DNA of 64,000 bases from Oreohelix idahoensis (lineage: Eukaryota > Mollusca > Gastropoda > Stylommatophora > Oreohelicidae), in the NCBI GenBank assembly GCA_024509875.1, contig JAMPIV010008093.1:62001-126000 (forward strand), written 5' to 3'. The notes under the pieces are model-generated. The model did no database searches, was not told where the DNA came from, and saw nothing but the letters and a program-made list of their open reading frames with translations. Positions within the stretch are counted from its first letter, which is position 1. Every line of letters begins with the position of its first letter. Shown here one piece after another: positions 55,323 to 64,000 of this stretch. A program made the translations under genes and the position numbers.

Positions 55323-56025
55323 ACCCCGGTAAGAATAACATGAGACAGGCGAACGAAATCTTCACACAATACACAGGGATTTTTCTCTGCTTGTGGAGCA
55401 TAGAGCCATCACAGCAGACGGATCCCTTAAGGAAGCTGACTCTAAAGCAGAAATTCATGCAGCTATAGTTTATGTAGCAATTTGTTTTGTAACAACAACA
55501 CATTTTAAATTAGAAAATGCACGATAACTAGTAACTCTTGAAGATTATCACATGTTTTAAAAATCGTGTCGACGCATACACTGGCGAGCAAGCTTAAAAA
55601 TAAACAAAATAAAACGCCACAGAAGACATAATTCCGGCCACTGACGTCACTAATATACAAAAGCCCAAGAGAAAATAAATGTGATTGCGAAATAAACTTC
55701 CGAACATTTTTTTTCTAACAAGAATTTCCACTTGTACACATCATTACAGAGCGATATTTTAGGAAATGTTCGGTCAATTGGAAAGTTTTTTTTTTTTTTT
55801 CGATTTTTCATAATGTAAGTTAATTAAACATACATTTTTGAAAGGCACTGGATAATACCTTAATCGGATATTCTTTTTCCAAAGGTTCGAATTCAGACAT
55901 TCAACATGCTGGCTGGAAGAAGCTTGCTTCTAATGCTTCTAAATTTAACAGTGATACACAACTGAAGGATGAAACCACATTTGATCTGAATCAGTATTTT
56001 GAAACTATAAACAGAGAATTGAGCG
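55323..56025. other. No feature recognised
   Basis: AT-rich; poly-T at about 55786-55800. Confidence 0.45.
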
Positions 56026-56029
56026 ACAT

Positions 56030-56215
56030 ACTGGAAAAGTGGTTAGAGCGCCGGTATCTCGCGACAAAGGTGCCGGGTTGTAAACATGGTATCATCACGC
56101 TCCAGTCTACCCAGCAGTAAATTGGTACCTGACTTTGCTCTTGAGTTAAGGGAGGAAAAGACAGACGTCATTCCCCTATGGCAGTATCTGCCGTGGGGCT
56201 ACCTTTATCTTTTTA
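56030..56215 (+). mobile_element. SINE family 2, copy
   Basis: Head AAGTGGTTAGAGCGCCGG with a mutated B box, body TAAATTGGTACCTGACTTTG and CTATGGCAGTATCTGCCGTG. Shortened body. Confidence 0.75.
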
Positions 56216-56389
56216 ACACTGAGAATTACAACAGGAAGTAATCTGATCATCAGAAGTCACTCCGAGTAGACCAGCATTTCGGCCTTTTTATCTTTTATTT
56301 ATCATCTATGGAGCATTGCAATCAATAACTGCATTACATAAGCAAACGTAAAAAGTATTAGGTAAATACATGCGTGCACAACGACTGAG

Positions 56390-56872
56390 GTTTGGTTTGG
56401 TTTTTAAGGACTAACTTCATTGCACACGGACAACTCCATCAGTGCTCCGATCTCCTCCCTTAGATCACACAAAGATTATCTCAGCACAGTGCACGAACTG
56501 CGAAGCACCGGCGAGAATCGCAATGTGTGTAGATAGGAATCACACATTCTATAAATATTTCTGTGGTGGGTAGGTTCCTGAATTTTAAATTTTGCCAGGG
56601 CAACGGCTTTATGGCCTACTCTGATTTCCAACTGCCATGAGATTTTTAACGTGTGCAACTTGCAAACGGGGCCTCCTACTTTTTCGCTCTTATCCGACAA
56701 GTCTAGTTATCCGATCTCACTACCCAGGAGACCAGGTGGGAGTATGACATCACTAGGACCACTGGTTCTGAAAAAAAAATTCCATAAATTATATTCACAC
56801 TACTGGGAATCGAACCTGGTACATTTAGAATTCGATGCGAAAACCATACCTCTTAGCCACTCCGACCCCAAA
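56390..56872 (-). mobile_element. SINE family 3, copy 2
   Basis: Aligns end to end with 23195-23692. tRNA-like head at 56803-56872 on minus. Confidence 0.8.
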
Positions 56873-56959
56873 CGATTGAGGACAACCAGGGAGTTACATT
56901 GTCATAAATGGAGGCTTGCGCAGAATAGAAGGATAGTCGTATGGCAAGATCACTGATAC

Positions 56960-58070
56960 GGAAGTGATGGGAAAAACACCAGACACGCACCAGTGAAACA
57001 GATGAGGAGAAGGCTCGCTGGATAAGACAAACTGTCACAGTTGGCTAAGAAAATTCTGGCACTCTGTCGGTTTAGACCACCCTGGTCTTTTAGTCCCTCC
57101 CATTTCTTATTATTTGTGTATCTTGATAGCGGTAGACTGGGGAAACTGACCTGTCACTTTGTAATTGGACAAGTTAACTTTCCTTTCCCTACCGCGGGTA
57201 AGCGGGAGAATACCTTATATCTTTTCATGTCTTCTGTATGCTGGTCGGCATAAGTTGTAAGGCGTCCTGGGACTCTTATGTCGCAGGTGGCGGTGACATT
57301 CCTAGAATTCTTTGACACTGAGCTTGGTCACTGCCCGCTCTTTCTGGTAGAAGAGCAGCAGAATTCCCTGGTCTTTAAACCCGGGGAAAGCCATTGCCTT
57401 TCATGTGACCGTGCCTAGCTAGAAACTCTACGCCAGAATGTCGGTCCAGCTTTAGTATTGCTTTTATCCATGAAACACGGGAAACCAAGTTCCCGGGGGC
57501 CTTGCGTCATTATTACGCACGCACCATGTTTCCGGAGACTTCGACTCGCAGGTGAGACGATTATCTGCAGGTTTTAGTCTAGCACTTAATGTCTCCAGAA
57601 TTCTCTACTGTAGAGTGGGCGCTATTCAATAACTAGTACGGACGATCAGCGACATTGTTGGTGGTATTGGAATTCTTTACATCTCGGTAACAGCTCTTAA
57701 TTAAATAGATAGTGTGTGTGTTATGAACTTAGTCATAATCTTCATCAGGGGCTAACGCGTAAAGTGTTAAGTTTTTTTTTTCTATCATTTAATACGACGG
57801 GAATGTGAATAATTGTTAAGTTCGCTATCTACCACTAAACCATGAAGATGTTGCAAATAGTAACCTTTTTTTTTTTGTTCGAAGGAAAGTGGGTGTGTTT
57901 ATGTCAATTTTTCCTAAACAACGGTAAACCCTACTTAAAGTGCTACTACAAGTTCCTGTAAAGTATTTTCCTAGTGATGTAAATATTTGTGCTATATTTA
58001 TGACTCTTTAAGAGTATACTGCACAAACAACATAGAGGATTACCAATGAGTACCTTTATAAGGTCTATTG
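56960..58070. other. No feature recognised
   Basis: 57385-57420 (AAACCCGGGGAAAGCCATTG) looks like a SINE-type fragment. Otherwise nothing supported. Confidence 0.4.
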
Positions 58071-58091
58071 TCATATGGCATATATATATAT

Positions 58092-58438
58092 GGGAGCCGC
58101 GCTAGCGTAGTGGTTACAACACCGCTCTGGCGACCGGGTGATTCAGGATCAAACCCGGGCGACGGCATTTGGGGATTTTTCGTCGACCGGGATTTGGACT
58201 GGATTAACTCGAGATCTGGCGAAGACATCTGAAGGAGTGTCGTCGACCAGGGATTGGCGGCTCCTGAGCCGACCCAGCTCTAGTGGGTACCTCCGAAATC
58301 GGCTAGTATCTGCCTGAATGGCGAGGGACACCTGTCTCTGTACAATAAAAGGGATACTCACGTAAAATCAATGTCAGGTTAGACATTAATAATAACCTGA
58401 GTTTCGCCTCGAGTATTAGCGGGCGTACGAAAAAAAAA
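58092..58438 (+). mobile_element. SINE family 1, copy 2
   Basis: Near-identical to 21323-21689. ATATGGCATATAT flanks it at 58073-58085 and 58439-58451. Confidence 0.85.
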
Positions 58439-58459
58439 ATATGGCATATATGTAAATAT

Positions 58460-60130
58460 TGTTGTTGGCTCAGTGGTTGTAACCCGATATAGGCCTTCTT
58501 GTGTTGTTATTAATTTTTGTAAAAGACGTCTTGCGGGTGGAAATGTTGACGCAGGCCGTGTTGAGTCAAACTCAACCGGTCACCGGGTTTGTTTACATTC
58601 AAGCCTTAAACCCATTTACGTAATCCATGTGTGCGTACGCCCGGTTTGCACAGACACCGGCGTTCGAGCGGTCGATACAACGGGAAGGGAGAGGTATGTG
58701 TGTGTGAGTGGTTTAGCCGGCGCGGACTGGTTTGACTTTCCTAGCTAATGTGTAGGGAGACCTACATTGTTGGTTACTGTAAACATTGCCTAATATACTT
58801 TTAACTTTTGCAACTATATATGGAACCCTTATGTAAGGACAGATGCTTATAGCGGTTGTAAGTATTTGTATTTTCAGTAAAGCTCCCATGCACTACCAAC
58901 TGAAAACTGGGAGACCAAAAGTCCCAGTTGGAATCACCTTCCCTGTTTGGATTTTTCCTGGATCGATTGGATTCCCGATTTGGGTCCAGTTTGGTTTATT
59001 TGGGAACCTAAACCCATTTCTTGCAGTATAAAGATTCCAGAGACAGCCAACGCTCAAGCTCACCAAACTTCAGAATAGTGCGCCAATCACAACCTTGGTT
59101 GTAGGTAGCTTTGGCCCTGTTCACTCCACGCACAGTCACATTTTGACTGGCAAGCGTTATCTCGGTTATATTAGGGCGCATTGCCTACTCAAAACCTGAG
59201 TTTGGACTCGTTCAACCCGCTGGATATCATTTTTATTTATATTTCAGTCCCTCGTGGACATATTTCCCACTGACGTCCGTCATCCTTGGATTAAATTGAT
59301 TTCCACTCCTCATCGGAATGGATAAAGGGAACAGGGGAGTTTTCAAGTGTAGAGGAATAACTCGTCAACGGACGGACTGGGAAAATATAGACCCAGGGAC
59401 TCGGAGACGGGATGGGAGTTAATGAATTATCGAAGGAGTGCTGGGTTGTGCTTAAAAGAGAGGGTGTTTAACTCTCGGCACTGTTTCTTTGGGCATTGTT
59501 GTGTTTGGGTTGTGGTGTCTTTTTTCTGTGTAGCCTAGATCTCAGTTGTCTCGCCATAGAGACTGGGAACCGCTGACGGGTTATACAGATTAGTTGTGGG
59601 TGTTTCTGTTATTCCAGGCACCTCATGTGGATTGCCTAATTTACTATCATTTTATTCACCTTTCGTTGCCATTCTGGATTGTAAATCAGAATCGGTTTGA
59701 TGTATTTTTGCTGTGTGGTTTTTTTTTTCTGTAAGTTAGTGATTGTGATTTTATTTGGTTTCCCTGACATCGCTCAGGCATAATAGTTTTTTTCTTATTT
59801 ACACTTTAATAAACATAGAAAAACTATTAGCGATCAGAATTCTCTTTCTATCTCTATATTTGTTATTGTTGAATATGAAGTCACTTGTTGTGTATGAGTC
59901 CCTTACTCAATATATATTCAATTGTTGATATATTTATGTGGAAGAGAGGCTGAGTGGGGGTTAACATTTAACAGAAGCCCGAGTGGCGGGATGAAAGATT
60001 GTTTATCAACTTTGTACTCCTGACTGTTACACTCCCACTCAACATTCACATTCTCTACTTCAGACACACATCTATTATCTCACTCCTCACTCAGACTTTG
60101 GTTTGTCACAGACTCCACTCGTGACACAAA
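58460..60130. other. No feature recognised
   Basis: No ORF with recognisable content. A single foldback-arm-like piece near 59159-59180 is the only repeat link I see. Confidence 0.4.
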
Positions 60131-60139
60131 CATTAAGAG

Positions 60140-60371
60140 AAAAAAAAGCAACCAGTTGATGGCATTACCAGATAGTCCCTGTTCTGGAATTCTACGGGTA
60201 ACATAGACTTAGGGACATACACAATAATCATGGAGACGCGAAAGGAAGACAGATTGTAAGGTATACGGAAGGCATGGAAAGACCTAGAACGGATGGTACA
60301 AGACAGGAAGGCTTGGAGAACTTTTACTTTGCTTCAATGGGAGCTCAAAAATAATAAATGAATGAATGACA
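60140..60371 (+). mobile_element. LINE-A 3'-end fragment
   Basis: Matches LINE-A C-terminal coding (CAGATAGTCCCTGTTCTGG, GGAAGGCATGGAAAGACCTA) and ends in AATAAATGAATGAATGA, the family's ATGA tail. Confidence 0.75.
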
Positions 60372-60717
60372 ACTGTCGACGATATTCATTTATGTTCTAG
60401 AATCCCACCCCAGTGAGTAACAATTTCTGCCAGCTAAAGTTCTTACAAGACCCAATTTTAGGAGCTACGTCTAGTAATAAATACACCGCAAGACAACGAA
60501 GTACACAAAACGCAAGGGCCGGTTGCTCTATAACACTTATTAACCACTAGTGCGCGTCCCGACTTCTGGGGGTTGCCAGACGTGCCAGATATTCGAGAGG
60601 GCGAATCAACATAAACACGATACAATACACAGAACTCGAGTGTTTCCCATTTTCCGGGCTCAACGCACGCACTACATTATAAATAAACTTTTATTTTTCA
60701 TTTTATGTAAGAGGGCA

Positions 60718-60720
<3 letters not shown>

Positions 60721-60749
<29 letters not shown>
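60721..60749. repeat. Poly-T run (29 T)
   Basis: Uninterrupted T run, followed by sequence shared with other dispersed-repeat ends (GATGAGGTTGCCAGC at 60783). Confidence 0.85.
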
Positions 60750-60751
<2 letters not shown>

Positions 60752-60989
60752 ATTTCTCGCATATTTTGATTAGTTTGACATGATGAGGTTGCCAGCTCCC
60801 ATGTACAACCTCATATTAGTCGCTTCTTATGATACTAGCGTAAAAGCCCGTAGTAAGACGGGAATTAAATTCAAAAGCACCAATACCTAACGGCAATTTT
60901 ATTTATTCAGAAGTATTTTTAAAAAAAACACTGTGCATCTAACGGCAATTTTATTTATTCAGAAGTATTTTTTTTAAAACCACTGTGCA

Positions 60990-61080
60990 TCACCATAGTA
61001 CATGAACTACGTAGCAGCAGCGAGGATCCCAATGTGTGTATACGGGATCACACATTCTATAAATATATTTTTGTGCACAC
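60990..61080 (-). repeat. SINE family 3 partial copy
   Basis: GATCCCAATGTGTGTATACG and CACACATTCTATAAATAT match the body of family 3. Confidence 0.65.
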
Positions 61081-61393
61081 CTGTCGTGAAACGTGTGTGT
61101 AAACCCACTTCTTTGTTAATACATATGCACAGCCAATCCACGTTCAACAGACTGAGACAGAATAAATTACACGAAGTATACGCCATCTTGTTCCCGCAAG
61201 ATGGCGGCAGACAGAATAAAATTAGGCATAAGCCCTGTTTTTCGGAAATGGGTCATGGAAAGTACGAAATCGTCGGCAATAAAAATGTACCAAATCGTCG
61301 AGAACCAATCAAAAGGGTTCCTTACGCCCTGGCAGATTCCTTGCGTCTACCTATATAAACGGGCGCGTTTTATTTAAAAAAACACACCTGGAG

Positions 61394-62002
61394 GTGATGG
61401 AATATAAAGACATGGAAACAGATGATACTGACTTGTGGGCAGAAACACTGACCAATGAAATTCTGAAAATAGCAATAAAATACATACCAAATAAAAATAT
61501 GCCACAGCACCTAAAACCAATAAATAACATTACCAAAAAAAGAAAAACTCAGTGGAATAAAAAACCAGTTGCCCGGTGGAATAAAAGCTGTGCAGAAATT
61601 CATGAGAGAAGAAAAAGGGCATTACAAAAATATAGAAATAACAGAACAGAAGAAAACTATGATGAGTATAAACATATTAGGAATGAATCTAACAGAATAA
61701 TATTTAAAGCCAAAGAAACTAACTGGAAGGAGTTTTGTCAGTCACTTAAACCTAGCACTCAAATTAAAGAAGTATGGAAAAAGCGTAAGGCAATCAAAGG
61801 GAACAATAAGAAAACAATAATGCCAACAATCAAACTACCAAAGAGAGCAGAAGCAGATAAAGAAAAAGCTAATGCCCATCCTGGGTATTTCTATAAAGTC
61901 AGTGCAAAAAGTAGTCTTGGAAAGGAAGAAAATGAGAGAAGAGAAAGACTTAGGATACAGTTTTCAAAAGAACTACCAGACCAGATAGATGAAACTATTT
62001 AG
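61394..62002 (+). pseudogene. LINE pre-RT linker
   Basis: 202 codons, Lys/Asn/Glu-rich: VARWNKSCAEIHERRKRALQ, YDEYKHIRNESNRIIFKAKE and WKEFCQSL, the region between endonuclease and RT in jockey-type LINEs. It stops at 62002, where RT coding continues in another phase (DADITEEEVTSAIKEKSN). Confidence 0.8.
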
Positions 62003-62480
62003 ATGCTGATATAACAGAGGAAGAAGTAACTAGTGCAATAAAAGAGAAATCTAATACTGCCTCAGGGCATGATATACTTAGTTATGAAATCCTTAAGAAA
62101 GTTCCCAAAAAAACTATAAACAAAATAGCTTTCCTCTATAACAAAATCTGGAGCTTAGGAAAGATACCAAAAGCATGGAAAGTAGCTATGATAGTACCCA
62201 TCCTAAAACCCAATAAGGAAGCCCATGATGTAAGTTCATATAGGCCTATCTACTTAACATCACAACTTGGTAAAATACTGGAAACTGTTGTTAACAAAAG
62301 AGTTAAATTCTACCTAGAACAAAATCGCAGTTATATAGCCCAAACCAGTCAGGGTTTAGAGCAGACAGAAGTACAGTAGACCAGCTACGGTTCAAGAGGA
62401 AAGAAAAAACAGTGGCAGTCTTTCTAGATGTCACAAGGGCATATGATGAATGCTGGAGAGATGGAGCTCTTTACAAAATG
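62002..62480 (+). pseudogene. LINE RT fingers and palm start
   Basis: TASGHDILSYEILKK, IPKAWKVAMIVPILKPNKEA, SSYRPIYLTSQLGKILETVV, then, after a phase change near 62350, FRADRSTVDQL and FLDVTRAYDECWRDGALYKM. It breaks at the LINE-D insertion and resumes at 63068. Confidence 0.85.
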
Positions 62481-62484
62481 AAAA

Positions 62485-63067
62485 CATCAGAATGAATAAG
62501 GCAAGAACAGCCTTTTTTTAGCCTAAACAACATCTGGAAGTCCTCTCAATACAACACAAGCACAAAAGTAAGATTATATCAGAGCTGTGTGCTTTCTGTG
62601 CTTCTCTATGGTGCGGAATGCTGGAGAGTTACAGAAAAGGAAATGTCGAAATTGTCCTCTTTTCACACAACATGCCTAAGAAAAATTCACTGAATCTTTT
62701 GGCCAAATACCATCACCAACCAAGATCTGCTTACTCAGAGCAAGCAAGAGGACATGCACATCATCATAGCTGGCAGACGCTGGAGCTGGGTTGGTCATGT
62801 CCTCAGAAGAGACTCTGATGCCATCACAAGAACAGCTATGCTTTGGACCCCTGAAGGAAAACGAAAGAGAGGCCGACCAAAAACAATTTGGCGGAGGACT
62901 GTGGAGGCTGAGATGCAAAGAATGAACCAGAGTTGGGGCACTGTACGAAGGATGGCCACCGACCGAGCAAAGTGGAATCAATTTGTTGTTGCCCTACATG
63001 ACGCCACTAGGCGTGATGGCCAATGACTGCTTTGAAGGTTGGCAGCTAAGGATCAAAGAAGAAGAAG
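62485..63067 (+). mobile_element. LINE-D 3' fragment inserted in an RT gene
   Basis: ACAAAATGAAAA flanks it at 62473-62484 and 63068-63079 (12-bp duplication). It encodes only the RT C-terminus (LLYGAECWRVTEKEMSKL, RRWSWVGHVLRRDSDAIT, EGKRKRGRPKTIWRRTVEAE) and ends in a GAA-repeat tail. Typical 5'-truncated insertion. Confidence 0.9.
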
Positions 63068-63597
63068 ACAAAATGAAAAAGATTGGCATTACTGGTAAAA
63101 CCTATAGGTATCTAGAAAACTTTTTACAGGACAGGTATTTTGCTGTACAGGTGAACAATGATAGGTCAGATATATATGAACAACAGAATGGAATTCCTCA
63201 GGGATCAGTGATTTCTCCTTCAATTTTCACTATAGCCGTAAATGATTTAGCAGATGAATTTAACGACATTAAGAATGCAGTATCACAATTTGCAGATGAC
63301 TGTGCCATTAGGCGATCTGGAAAAAACTTGGAACATGTCTACCAAAAACTTCAAAAACAAACAGACGAAGTTTCAGAGTGGATGAAAAGTTGGGGCTTCC
63401 AAATTAATGTAAACAAAACAGTAGGTATGATATTCAGCAAAGGAAATTTAAAAAAAAATAACAAAATCAATATATCCATTAAAGGACAGAAAATATGTAC
63501 CTCCTCATCAACAAGATTTCTGGGCATAACTCTAGATAAACAACTAAATTATAATAAACATATAGACAATTTAGTAGAAAACTGTAGGGGACCCTAA
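63063..63597 (+). pseudogene. LINE RT palm and thumb
   Basis: After the insertion: MKKIGITGKTYRYLENFLQD, NGIPQGSVISPSIFTIAVND, catalytic SQFADDCAIRRSG, WGFQINVNKTVGMIFSK and FLGITLDKQLNYNKHI. It ends where a frameshift near 63590-63640 intervenes. The upstream part of the longer open frame (62983-63062) belongs to LINE-D. Confidence 0.87.
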
Positions 63598-63646
63598 ATA
63601 TACTAAGGATTGTAAAAGGTAATGGATGGGGGGGGCCAGCAATAAA

Positions 63647-64000
63647 ATGATGCTTATGTTCTACAAGTCTTTCATCAGGGGGAAACTGGATTATGCCAGC
63701 ATAGTCTATGACTCAGCTGCAGCTTCTAACAAAGCAAAACTAGACAAAATTCAAAATGCAGCCATGAGAACCATTACAGGTGCATTTATATCGACACCAG
63801 TAGAAGCACTAGAAGTAGCTCTTGGCATACCGCCCCTTGGTCTAAGACGGAAAGAACTAAGATTAAATTATTGGAGTAAAGTAGCACAAGAAGTGACCCA
63901 CCCAGCACATAAAGCATTTATCAAAAACCAACCAAATGTATGGGACGTCCCCTTAAATAAAGATAGATATCCAACATGGTGGAGAACTATAGAAGACTTA
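63647..64000 (+). pseudogene. LINE post-RT segment, cut by window end
   Basis: Open to the last base: MMLMFYKSFIRGKLDYASIV, LDKIQNAAMRTITGAFISTP, LGIPPLGLRRKELRLNYW. This is the standard continuation of jockey-type RTs; RNase H or further domains would lie beyond the window. Confidence 0.8.

Larger units (their letters stand above)
61390..64000 (+). mobile_element. LINE (jockey/I-type RT), interrupted, runs off window
   Basis: Pre-RT linker, RT fingers, then an inserted LINE-D fragment (62485-63067), then the RT palm with FADDC and the post-RT segment to the window end. Frameshifts at about 61998, 62350 and 63600. A different family from 51340-53370. Confidence 0.87.

Overview
This window is repeat-dense nuclear DNA from an animal. 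I found no host protein-coding gene that I can support; nearly every readable coding stretch belongs to a transposable element. It carries two Ty3/gypsy-type LTR elements, at least six LINE (non-LTR) lineages, a Penelope-like element, a hAT DNA transposon, tRNA-derived SINEs, foldback MITEs and long microsatellites. That mix fits an aquatic invertebrate (mollusc-like, or an invertebrate deuterostome), but the species cannot be fixed from the sequence. I saw no CRISPR array, rRNA or bacterial operon.

Layout. 1-10749: a minus-strand gypsy element with gag, protease and integrase but no reverse transcriptase (RT). Its right LTR is split by a TG...CA-bounded insertion (6566-10405, 5-bp target duplication), which itself holds a LINE (about 7672-10080). 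10750-14420: LINE scraps, a minisatellite and unassigned DNA. 14421-22509: a hAT transposon with an 8-bp duplication (CATTAGAC), stuffed with later insertions. The largest is a 5.6-kb block (14692-20264) made of two LINE-A copies inside one 12-bp duplication. 22510-26262: SINEs, foldback elements, microsatellites and a LINE-B fragment. 26515-28320: a Penelope-like element with RT, GIY-YIG endonuclease and a hammerhead-like motif. 30320-30782: a CT/TG microsatellite. 31227-39876: a second minus-strand gypsy element with 2.1-kb LTRs and the order gag, integrase remnants, RT, RNase H. 40-61 kb: SINEs, LINE scraps, a foldback MITE, a segmental duplication and an I-type LINE with RNase H (about 51340-53370). 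61390-64000: another LINE running off the window, interrupted by a different LINE (62485-63067, 12-bp duplication).

Most notable. (1) The left LINE-A copy (about 15760-17725) differs from its neighbour almost only by sense-strand A-to-G changes. These avoid A preceded by G, which is the neighbour rule of ADAR RNA editing, and the edited window has sharp edges. (2) The edited copy and the unedited, 3'-truncated copy share a single pair of target-site duplications, as expected if they entered together by RT template jumping. (3) Both gypsy elements place integrase before RT, as in the Gmr1-like group. (4) The Penelope-like element ends in a degenerate hammerhead-ribozyme-like motif.

The genes here do not form a host pathway. 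They are parts of independent selfish elements, most carrying frameshifts, stops or large deletions.
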